From: Limnohabitans sp.
GTDB lineage: Bacteria; Pseudomonadota; Gammaproteobacteria; Burkholderiales; Burkholderiaceae_C
Assembly: GCA_030158125.1 (NCBI GenBank)
Contig: JAOATL010000019.1
Location: forward strand, 62,001-126,000
DNA length: 64,000 nt
Direction of reading: 5' to 3'
In this document: positions 29,869-37,894 of the stretch, piece by piece
How the letters are laid out: each line of letters starts with the position of its first letter
Numbering within the stretch: the first letter of the stretch is position 1
The notes under the pieces: model-generated
Databases searched by the model: none
Seen by the model: only the letters and a program-made list of their open reading frames with translations
What the model was told of the DNA's origin: nothing
Made by a program: the position numbers and the translations under genes

Positions 29869-32800
29869 GACCGGCTCCTTGTGATCTCAAGTACCGCTTT
29901 ACGCGGAATCAGCCAGGTGACAGCAACTGGAAAAAGCCTCGCACTCGGATTGGAAAAGCGAGATCGGATGTGATCGGATTCACGCTGAATTTCTTCTGGA
30001 ATTTCCATGATGCGGCGGTGCAGAGCTGCGAGATCATTTTCCCTCTGACGTTTGCCAGGTTCATCTGCGCCAAGATCCAACACCATTTGCGGACCATCTT
30101 TACGATCCAGCTCAGCTTGGATGGCGCGTTGGAGCTCCGTCATTACGGTCTTGATCTTGTTCACTTCTTTTTCGGCCAGCTCTTCAAGGTTCTTTTCCAG
30201 ATTCTTTGTGCGCTCGACACGACGGACATCCAGTGATGCCAGCAATGCATCCCGATTTTTAGCCCACAGGGCCTGAAAACGTTCCTCAATAGCCGCTGGT
30301 ACAGGGTTGTCTGTCGCAGCTTCCAATGCAGTTTTTGTTTCGCCAACGTTAAGGCGACTGAAGCGGCCTTCAATCAGCGCACCGCCCGCAGTGATGACTT
30401 CTTCGTGAAGGCGGTGGTTATCACCTCCTAGTACGACGATACGGCCATGGGCAATGACTACCGGGTGGCTCAAGGCTGAGTCGTCAACAATGCAGGCCGA
30501 TACCCTTGATAGGTGCTTAGCTTGAGTCCCCAAGGACCAGATTTCAGCACGCAACAAACGCAGGCACATTTGAACCAATCTGTGGTTAAGGTGGGCAAGC
30601 ACTACATCATCGCGTCCGGTGGCAAGGGCAGCGTCGAAGACGATGGGGCGTACCCTCTTGTTATGCGGATGGGCAAGCCCATCGGCACATTGGGCCCAAC
30701 TGTTTGAAAGAGCTGGTAAGCGGAAGACCGGGCAGGTTTTCCGCACACCGGTGGGATCAGGCCAGATGCCCTCAACATTGACCGGAATTAGCGCCGGTTG
30801 CTCGGCCAGTTCAAGACCAACACGGACCACGTTTTCTATGTGCTCAGGTGTCAGGTTCAGCTCATGCTGGGTTTCATGTAATTGGGACGCGAGTTTTTCC
30901 AATTGCTCACGCAGCTTGCGCTCAAACTTCAGCATTTTGCGTACTGGTTCAGCTTCCAGTTCAGCGCGCGTGGTATCAAGCCTGCTGCGTCGTCCAAGCA
31001 TGGCTTCTTCAACCTGGCTGGCAATAACGGGACCCACTTTGCCAAGATCTTCTCGGATAGTCTCAACCTTGAGGGCAGCCCGCATCAGGAATTCAAGGTC
31101 ACCTTCTAAATCACCTACCTTGCCGGAAACACTGGCGTCGGCAAAGCCGCGGCCAACGAAATGGTGAATGTGGACTTCATCAGCTTTTTGGCCATGACGA
31201 TCAACACGGCCATTGCGCTGCTCCATGCGATTCGGGTTCCACGGAATCTCAAAGTGAATAAGCTTTGAGCAGTGGTTTTGTAAGTTGACACCTTCTGATG
31301 CGGCGTCGGTGGCCAACAGAATCCGCACTTTGGATTCCTTCGGGTTGGATTGAAACGCCGCCTTGATGGGTTCGCGCAGGTCATTCATCATGCCCCCAAA
31401 GATCATTTCTAGGCGTCCATCCGCGGCCAAACCCTCACGGGCCAGCAAATCGAAAAGCCATTTTTGTGTGGCGCGGTATTCGGTAAAGATGATGACGCGC
31501 TCGTCATTCCACTGACCACCGGTTTGCAAGGTAGTTTTAATCCAGTCGATCAGCGTTTGTGCCTTGCAATCAGGTCGCTGCGTGCTCTTGGCGGCAAATT
31601 CGCTGAGCTCACGCAGTAGCGCCTTTTCTTCGGTAGATATGGGCGACAGAGCCTGGCTGACAGCGCTAACAACTTCCCCGGTTTCGACTTCGTAAGCTTC
31701 ATCATCGGCATAGTCATCCGAAAAATCTTCAATCTCACGATGGAGGTTGCTGGCTAGCTTGCGACGGCCAACCGTGTCAATGTGCTTTTTCAATGTGATG
31801 CCAAAGGCGGCAGGCGATGAAAACAGCCGCTTTTTAAGCAGCTTCAAAACAAATTCGGTGGCCATGCGTTCGCCGTCCGTCGTGGCCTGCTTCAAGCGCA
31901 ATTCAGAATATTGGCGCAAAGCTTGGTGAGCCTGACGCTCTTCGTCGGTGTGGGGTACCTCAATATGTTTGACCATGCGCTCAGCAAAGCGACGACTCCC
32001 ATCCCAGCGCAGCTTGAGTTCGGACTTCATTCGTCGGACCATGACTGCATCGAGCTGGTTGCGGTCAGGAGTGACAGCCCGAGCAAATCGTTGGTTATCA
32101 AGTAACTCCAGAAGTGCAGCAAAACTTTCGCGATAACCGTTATGCGGGGTAGCTGACAAGAAAAGCTTGTGCTCAAAATGCGGACCCAGAGAGCGGATTG
32201 CCGTGGTGCGCTGGGAGTCCGTGGCGTACTTTCCACGGCCAGAGGGCGCAACGTTGTGCGCCTCATCCACGATCATTAGGTCATACGCGCGCGGGTAGGT
32301 TGGCTGGTCACCTGCGGGAAGCGTTTCACGGAAGGTGCGTAACGGTCTTTCGCGCTTGAGAAAATCGATTGATGTGATCAACCGCGGGAAATGTGACCAT
32401 GGATTGACATGGATACCCCGCTTGCGACGCAGCTGGCTAATGGTTTCACTGTCAATGATGCGAAATTCCAGACCAAATTTGTCGCGCATTTCTTCCTGCC
32501 ACTGCACTTGCAGGGAAGATGGGCAGATGATCAAAACTGAGCGCACCCGGTGGCGCAGGATCATTTCCTGTACCACCAAGCCAGCTTCTACCGTTTTTCC
32601 AAGCCCGACGTCATCGGCAATTAGCAGATTCACCCGCGGCATGGACAGGGCGCGGACCACCGGATCCAACTGATACTCGTCAATTTCAATGCCACTGCGG
32701 AAGGGTGATTGCAGGGCTTTGTCATCAGCCTGGGAGACTGCTCCCCAGCGGACTGCATCTAAAAAGGCCTGTAAGCGTTTTGGATGGTCGAATGAATCAG

Positions 32801-33020
32801 GGTCCGGTAGCGTGGATTTTTCATGCACCTGGGTGCCGGGTTCCAGCTCCCAAATGACATTCAGTTCTTCGCCAATCCCATCATCCTCGACGGAGGACAG
32901 CTTGATTAGGTGGGTGGGCCGTGCACCATCGCCGCCCAAACCAGGAGCGGAGGGAATTATTTCCGTTACGACAAATGGTCGTTTCCGAACGATAGCAAGT
33001 TGACCAATTTCGGGAGTCAT
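29865..33020 (-). CDS. drmD: DISARM class 1 SNF2-like helicase DrmD
   Basis: LLIADDVGLGKTVEAGLV, VDEAHN, LLATDAASEGVNLQ, QRNGRVDRHGQ. Confidence 0.88.
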   Translation of the reverse strand: MTPEIGQLAIVRKRPFVVTEIIPSAPGLGGDGARPTHLIKLSSVEDDGIGEELNVIWELEPGTQVHEKSTLPDPDSFDHPKRLQAFLDAVRWGAVSQADDKALQSPFRSGIEIDEYQLDPVVRALSMPRVNLLIADDVGLGKTVEAGLVVQEMILRHRVRSVLIICPSSLQVQWQEEMRDKFGLEFRIIDSETISQLRRKRGIHVNPWSHFPRLITSIDFLKRERPLRTFRETLPAGDQPTYPRAYDLMIVDEAHNVAPSGRGKYATDSQRTTAIRSLGPHFEHKLFLSATPHNGYRESFAALLELLDNQRFARAVTPDRNQLDAVMVRRMKSELKLRWDGSRRFAERMVKHIEVPHTDEERQAHQALRQYSELRLKQATTDGERMATEFVLKLLKKRLFSSPAAFGITLKKHIDTVGRRKLASNLHREIEDFSDDYADDEAYEVETGEVVSAVSQALSPISTEEKALLRELSEFAAKSTQRPDCKAQTLIDWIKTTLQTGGQWNDERVIIFTEYRATQKWLFDLLAREGLAADGRLEMIFGGMMNDLREPIKAAFQSNPKESKVRILLATDAASEGVNLQNHCSKLIHFEIPWNPNRMEQRNGRVDRHGQKADEVHIHHFVGRGFADASVSGKVGDLEGDLEFLMRAALKVETIREDLGKVGPVIASQVEEAMLGRRSRLDTTRAELEAEPVRKMLKFERKLREQLEKLASQLHETQHELNLTPEHIENVVRVGLELAEQPALIPVNVEGIWPDPTGVRKTCPVFRLPALSNSWAQCADGLAHPHNKRVRPIVFDAALATGRDDVVLAHLNHRLVQMCLRLLRAEIWSLGTQAKHLSRVSACIVDDSALSHPVVIAHGRIVVLGGDNHRLHEEVITAGGALIEGRFSRLNVGETKTALEAATDNPVPAAIEERFQALWAKNRDALLASLDVRRVERTKNLEKNLEELAEKEVNKIKTVMTELQRAIQAELDRKDGPQMVLDLGADEPGKRQRENDLAALHRRIMEIPEEIQRESDHIRSRFSNPSARLFPVAVTWLIPRKAVLEITRSRS

Positions 33021-33229
33021 TGCTGTTTCCTGTCAAAGTGGCGCACTTTGTCGCGCTTGAATGAGAAATTCAAAGGATGCATTTTGGTGAGGCTCTCCAG
33101 TTCTTGAAGTTCGCCTGAACTGCTTATTAGGGTAATTTCATAGCCTGACCTATAAATTCTCTCAACACGCCATTCTTTCTCCCGAATGACTGTTTGAGAG
33201 CCAGGTGTGTTGGCCAACATGTGGTTCAT
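33017..33229 (-). CDS. uncharacterised 70-aa protein in the DISARM operon
   Basis: ATGA overlaps at both ends (33017-33020 with drmD, 33226-33229 with the WYL gene). Confidence 0.65.
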   Translation of the reverse strand: MNHMLANTPGSQTVIREKEWRVERIYRSGYEITLISSSGELQELESLTKMHPLNFSFKRDKVRHFDRKQQ

Positions 33230-34149
33230 TCAATGTTCCTTAACTCACTAACCGACCTACTCGAGGGATACCCGGGAGCAAGTGCAGCGCTTTCAACGCC
33301 GTAAAGTGTTTGTGAATTTTTCAACCAAAGATGGTGCTCTTTGGGGTCCAAGGTGTGCTTGGTCGAGCAATCAACTGACCAGCGTCTCAAGGCATAACCG
33401 ACGAGTGGGGCTCGCATGTCAAGCGCCAGCATGCCGTTGTGCATCATGAAGTCAGCCTCGATCGCCTTGGGGTGGGCAATGCCCGGGTGGGGCACCAGCT
33501 CGATATGGACCAGTCGTGCCCACTGCACATCTGACTCAATTTGTTCTTCGACTGGGATGGGCTGGTCAATCGGCTTTGCCTTGACGATCCGTGTCAATGC
33601 AAAGTCGGCAAAGCGGCCCCGCTCACGGTCATACGCGCGCAAATGCCAACGTAGGCCCGTGTCGGCCAAGGCCAGAGGGCACAGCGTCTTGGTTGACGCC
33701 CCTGAGGTCAATGACAGGTAATTGACTTTGACTTGGCGTCTGCCAGCGATGGCTCGGGTAAGTGTTGCCAGCGTTTCGATGTCGGGCTTGACCAGGTCGC
33801 TGGCGCTTTCACAGGGAACAGTGCGCTTGAGCTTTTGGTCCATGTTGTCACCAAAGCCTGCGCGGAACCAGGTGAGCACACGCTCTGCAGAGTGCTCGAA
33901 CAGCGGGGTGAAGCGGTCGGTCGTTGCGTACTTTCGCTGACCTGCGTCATAGAAGAGGTTCAGTGGAGCCAGGCGGCGGTACGTGCTCAGGTCGCGTGCT
34001 GATGCGGCAGGCTTGACCCCAAAGCGTCGCTCAATGTCCGCGCGAGTCAGATCGCCGCAGAAGAAGGCTTTGACTTCAATGTAGAAAAGTCGCTCTCGTT
34101 GCGTCTGCGTCAGGTCGTCAAGTGCAGCAGCGACTCGTTTGTTGACCAC
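33226..34149 (-). CDS. WYL-domain transcriptional regulator (BrxR/CapW-like architecture)
   Basis: N-terminal wHTH-like region, WYL core (VNYLSLTSGASTKTLCPLALADTGLRWHLRAYDRERGRFADFALTRI), C-terminal extension; first gene of the DISARM operon. Confidence 0.8.
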   Translation of the reverse strand: MVNKRVAAALDDLTQTQRERLFYIEVKAFFCGDLTRADIERRFGVKPAASARDLSTYRRLAPLNLFYDAGQRKYATTDRFTPLFEHSAERVLTWFRAGFGDNMDQKLKRTVPCESASDLVKPDIETLATLTRAIAGRRQVKVNYLSLTSGASTKTLCPLALADTGLRWHLRAYDRERGRFADFALTRIVKAKPIDQPIPVEEQIESDVQWARLVHIELVPHPGIAHPKAIEADFMMHNGMLALDMRAPLVGYALRRWSVDCSTKHTLDPKEHHLWLKNSQTLYGVESAALAPGYPSSRSVSELRNIE

Positions 34150-34181
34150 GGATTTGTCTCCATCTTATTTGCTCGTGTTCC

Positions 34182-34247
34182 ACTCTAGCATATTCAATGA
34201 CTACACTTAATCATTTTGATGCAGATAAGCGGCATTGGTGCTAGAAT
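34182..34247. promoter_or_regulatory. candidate divergent extended -10 promoters flanking an inverted repeat
   Basis: TGCTAGAGT (minus, 34190-34182) and TGCTAGAAT (plus, 34239-34247); TTCAATGA-N10-TCATTTTGA between them. Confidence 0.5.
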
Positions 34248-34312
34248 TTTTTTAGAACGATCAGGTTGGATCCGGTCGCCAGGCCCGAAATCATCACTTT
34301 TAGGAGATGAAC

Positions 34313-34603
34313 ATGTCTTTTTGGCAAATCTTGGGGCGATTCGCTGTGTCCGACACCGGTGAAACATTGCAAAAGGTCTCGGACACCACCAGCGTCTCGT
34401 CTGACGGCACGACCTACACAAAGATGGGTTCGACCACCGTTGGGTCAGATGGGTCTGTCTTCACTCAGATGGGAAGCTTTAGCACCGACGGCAGCACTCG
34501 CATGGGAAGCACTGCCACTGGACTTGGTGCTGTTTTCAACAACTCGAGCGACGACTTTGGGATTGGCTCCAAAAAATCCAGAAATGACTTTGACGATTTT
34601 TAA
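34313..34603 (+). CDS. small repeat-rich protein (SDG..MGS repeats)
   Basis: AGGAG RBS 5 nt before ATG at 34313; repeated SDGTTYTKMGS/SDGSVFTQMGS/TDGSTRMGS. Confidence 0.65.
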   Translation: MSFWQILGRFAVSDTGETLQKVSDTTSVSSDGTTYTKMGSTTVGSDGSVFTQMGSFSTDGSTRMGSTATGLGAVFNNSSDDFGIGSKKSRNDFDDF

Positions 34604-34608
34604 GGTAC

Positions 34609-35139
34609 TTGAACTTCATGCAGATTGAAATCGTCATTGGCAATATCGTCCAGCAACCGGATGTCGATGCGCTGGTTAACTCAGCCAACGCCAACCTTCG
34701 CTTTGGATCAGGCGTGGCCGGTGCCATTCATACTGCAGCCGGGCCAGAACTTGAGCAGTATTGCCGCCGCCATTCACCGATTGCGCTGGGTGAAGCTGTT
34801 GTGACCCCCGGCTTTGAACTGCCCAACCCATTTGTGATTCACACGAGGGCAGCCAGTTTCATCAATGACGATCACCCCGAGAAATACCTCGACCTTGCCG
34901 TTGCTCAGACTCTCCGTGTGGCCAAAGAAGCAGGGATCAAATCAATGGCCATGCCCGCGATCGGAACTGGCGTTTTCAAGTTCCCACCAGAGTTGTCTGC
35001 TGAAATCATCATTAACGGCCTAGTGAGTCGAAGTGAGGACTACCCAGAGATCCATTTGGTACGGATTTGCGTTGGTACGCAAGAAATGAAGGCCGTTTTC
35101 GCTTCTACTTTGGCTGCAAAAATATCTTCTCCTGCATAG
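34609..35139 (+). CDS. macro-domain protein (ADP-ribose-binding)
   Basis: GNIVQQPDVDALVNSANANLRFGSGVAGAIHTAAG and PAIGTGVFKFP; start may be ATG 34618. Confidence 0.88.
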   Translation: MNFMQIEIVIGNIVQQPDVDALVNSANANLRFGSGVAGAIHTAAGPELEQYCRRHSPIALGEAVVTPGFELPNPFVIHTRAASFINDDHPEKYLDLAVAQTLRVAKEAGIKSMAMPAIGTGVFKFPPELSAEIIINGLVSRSEDYPEIHLVRICVGTQEMKAVFASTLAAKISSPA

Positions 35140-35503
35140 ACCAGTCCATCGGGAACGGCTCCATTAGGTCCTTCATCGTCAGGTGTGCCGGGTACTTCCC
35201 GTCCAGGATAGCTTCGACGATCGTGGGTGACAGGTAGGCCAGGCGCAGGATGCGACTCACAAACGATGGGCTGATGTTCTCGGACTTGGCCATGTCCTCA
35301 ATTGACGCGTGGGTTCCGTCAAATAGTTTGCGATGCCAGCGGTGGCCACGTGCCAACAGTTTGACCATGGCGTTGTCAATCAGTGCCTCACGCCGCTCAA
35401 TGGCCCGAGAACCGTCGGGCAGCACGATGACTGCCTTGCCACCGCGCCTGCGAAAAGTCATCGGAATCTCGGTGGTGAAACCCGCTTCAGTCTCTTGGCT
35501 CAT
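35105..35503 (-). CDS. recombinase-associated HTH protein (candidate accessory/directionality factor)
   Basis: ENISPSFVSRILRLAYLSPTIVEAILDGKYPAHLTMKDL; ATGA overlap with recombinase. Confidence 0.6.
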   Translation of the reverse strand: MSQETEAGFTTEIPMTFRRRGGKAVIVLPDGSRAIERREALIDNAMVKLLARGHRWHRKLFDGTHASIEDMAKSENISPSFVSRILRLAYLSPTIVEAILDGKYPAHLTMKDLMEPFPMDWSMQEKIFLQPK

Positions 35504-36843
35504 GCTGCCTCCAGTTCTTTTTGTGGTTCAAGTGTGTCGAGCAACAGTTTGTTCAAACCCTTGTCGTGCCACTTGATGGTGATGCCGCTCTTGCGCACCG
35601 TGATGCGCTCGACCAAGGTGTGAAGGACCTTGGCCTGCTCAGCCGGAAATAACTCTTCCCAGATCGCGTCGATGGACTGCAATGCTCCAACGGCATGCGT
35701 TTCTTCCACCGTGGGGCGCTGTGTGTTGACTTCACGAACCGCGTGGGCCAGCACCTCAGGTGAGCGCAGGATGCCACGCATCTTTTCAACCACCACCTGT
35801 TCGATCTCACCTGCAGGGATGCGGCAGATGTCGCAGCTTTCCTTGCCGATCTTGATCGAGTCGGTGTTGATGTAATAACGGTAGGTCTTGTTCTGCTTGC
35901 GCGTCCAGCCCGGCGTGAAGGCCCGTCCTTGCTCAGAAAACAGCAACCCCCGCAGCAGGGACGGCGCGCTGCCACGTCCGGCCAACCTGGCCTTGTTCAT
36001 GGGTGTGCCGTTTTTAAGGTGCGTCTGCACCGTATCCCAAAGCTCCTGGGTGATGATGCCGTCGTGCTCGCCAGGGAAGTGCTGTCCCTTGTAGGCCGCA
36101 ATGCCAATGTAGACCGGGTTGCTGAAAATCTTGTAGACCGCGCCCTTGGTGATCAGCTTGCCTTGGCGTTCGACGCCCTTGGAAGTTGTCCAGGACTTGG
36201 AGGTGACGCCGCGTTTGCGCAGGTCTTTGACGATGGTGGACATTGATGGCGTCGCAGCAAAGCGGGAGAACATCTCTTGGATGATGGCCGACTCGTGCGG
36301 ATTGGCCACCAGCTTGCGCTCCACCACGTCATAGCCCAGGGCGGGCATACCGCCCATCCAGATGCCTCGCTTGCGGGAGGCTGCGATCTTGTCGCGTACC
36401 CGCTCTCCGGACAGTTCGCGTTCAAACTGTGCAAAGGACAGCAGGATGTTGAGCGTCAACCGCCCCATGGAGGTGGTGGTGTTGAAGGACTGGGTGACCG
36501 ACACAAAGGTCACCTTGTACTGATCAAACAGTTCAACCAGTTTGGCAAAGTCGGCAAGCGATCGTGACAACCGATCGATCTTGTAGACCACGATGGTGTT
36601 CACCAGGCCCTTACGGACGTCTTCGAGCAGTCGCTTGATGGCCGGGCGTTCAAGCGTACCGCCGGAGAAGCCGCCGTCGTCGTACCGGTCCTTGAGCATC
36701 ATCCAGCCCTCAGACTTTTGGCTGGCAATGTAATTGGCGCAGGCGTCGTGCTGGGCATCCAGCGAGTTGAAGTTTTGGTCCAAGCCTTCTTCGGTGGACT
36801 TGCGGGTATAGATCGCGCACAGGACTTTAGGAGTGGCGGTCAT
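35500..36843 (-). CDS. large serine recombinase (resolvase/integrase)
   Basis: AIYTRKSTEEGLDQNFNSLDAQ, YKIDRLSRSLADF, recombinase zinc-ribbon region. Confidence 0.93.
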   Translation of the reverse strand: MTATPKVLCAIYTRKSTEEGLDQNFNSLDAQHDACANYIASQKSEGWMMLKDRYDDGGFSGGTLERPAIKRLLEDVRKGLVNTIVVYKIDRLSRSLADFAKLVELFDQYKVTFVSVTQSFNTTTSMGRLTLNILLSFAQFERELSGERVRDKIAASRKRGIWMGGMPALGYDVVERKLVANPHESAIIQEMFSRFAATPSMSTIVKDLRKRGVTSKSWTTSKGVERQGKLITKGAVYKIFSNPVYIGIAAYKGQHFPGEHDGIITQELWDTVQTHLKNGTPMNKARLAGRGSAPSLLRGLLFSEQGRAFTPGWTRKQNKTYRYYINTDSIKIGKESCDICRIPAGEIEQVVVEKMRGILRSPEVLAHAVREVNTQRPTVEETHAVGALQSIDAIWEELFPAEQAKVLHTLVERITVRKSGITIKWHDKGLNKLLLDTLEPQKELEAA

Positions 36844-37286
36844 CAGACGCTCCTTCCAGAAGACATGCCAAAAAAGGTCCAGCCGTTTCGGTTGGTGCCC
36901 GTGATCACCATGGCAATGCGCGAGATGGACTTGTAGCGCTGGCCTGCGTATTCAAAGTCATCGACGTGCACCACCACCTCGTGGCGCTGACCGTCCCACT
37001 CGCGAATCAGGCGGGTTCCGGCAAGGGGCCTGCCGTCCGTGCGGCGGCGGCGCACATCCGGCTTGCCGCCGTCGAGTTGTTCGCCCAGTTTCTCCAGGCG
37101 CTTGATGGTCTCGCGCCGCAGCCCGCCAAGGGCCAACTCCTGGATCCGGTAAGCCAGACGCGTTTCAAGGAAGCGCCGGTTAAACGGCGGTGGTTCGGTC
37201 AGAAACATTTCCCGCCACATCTGCTTGAGATCCGGGGTGGGCGAGGTCTTGAGGGCTGCAACGCGTGCAACGAGTGAGTCATTCAT
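36843..37286 (-). CDS. DUF2924 protein
   Basis: RETIKRLEKLGEQLDGG...PLAGTRLIREWDGQRHEVVVHVDDFEYAGQRYKSISRIAMVITGTNRNGWTFFG. Confidence 0.8.
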   Translation of the reverse strand: MNDSLVARVAALKTSPTPDLKQMWREMFLTEPPPFNRRFLETRLAYRIQELALGGLRRETIKRLEKLGEQLDGGKPDVRRRRTDGRPLAGTRLIREWDGQRHEVVVHVDDFEYAGQRYKSISRIAMVITGTNRNGWTFFGMSSGRSV

Positions 37287-37473
37287 GGGTGTTGTCCTTG
37301 GTAGTCAAAACACCTGCATGAACGCTCTCTTCGGTACGGTTAGCAAGTTGAGCTTCGCGTTTTTGGCGGTCCAGAAGGCGAATTGCGCCCTGGGCCAGGA
37401 TTGCGCCGATGACGGCCATCGGGCTTGGCTCGGCGGGCGTGGTTGGTGGTGGGGTGCGTTTTGGGGCGGTCAT
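37279..37473 (-). CDS. small ORF at head of recombinase cassette
   Basis: 8-nt overlap with DUF2924 gene; 64 aa. Confidence 0.45.
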   Translation of the reverse strand: MTAPKRTPPPTTPAEPSPMAVIGAILAQGAIRLLDRQKREAQLANRTEESVHAGVLTTKDNTHE

Positions 37474-37546
37474 GAAGGTTCATACCGCCGCAGGGGGGTG
37501 TTTTTCTCAGGGCACTCGCTGTCGGACCGGCACGTTTACACCCCAC

Positions 37547-37582
37547 TTGCACAATCTTTTGCCGTTGCGCTATAATGCAACG
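37547..37582 (+). promoter_or_regulatory. candidate promoter/operator of the XRE regulator
   Basis: TTGCAC-N18-TATAAT with CGTTGC-N8-GCAACG inverted repeat bracketing the -10. Confidence 0.6.
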
Positions 37583-37606
37583 ACGTAACGACAATCTAGG
37601 ACTTTC

Positions 37607-37885
37607 ATGAACCCATTTGGCACCTATGTGCGCACCAAGCGAGAGGAAGTCGGCATGACGCTGACCGAATTCGCTCGGCAACTGGAGATCAGTCCCGCCT
37701 ACTGGTCTCGCATCGAAACGGGGCGTGAAAACCCCCCGAAAGATGAACTGATCAAAAAAGCAGCAACCATCCTGGGCTTGAGCGAGGATGAGTTGTTCAT
37801 TGAGGCATCCCGTCTGCCCCCCGACATGCAAGAGGAAGTCGCCGAGGTCGTTCGTCTGTATCGTTCCATCAACAAGAAACCGTAA
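37607..37885 (+). CDS. XRE-family HTH regulator
   Basis: VRTKREEVGMTLTEFARQLEISPAYWSRIETGRENPPKDELIKKAATIL. Confidence 0.9.
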   Translation: MNPFGTYVRTKREEVGMTLTEFARQLEISPAYWSRIETGRENPPKDELIKKAATILGLSEDELFIEASRLPPDMQEEVAEVVRLYRSINKKP

Positions 37886-37894
37886 GACCCGCCT

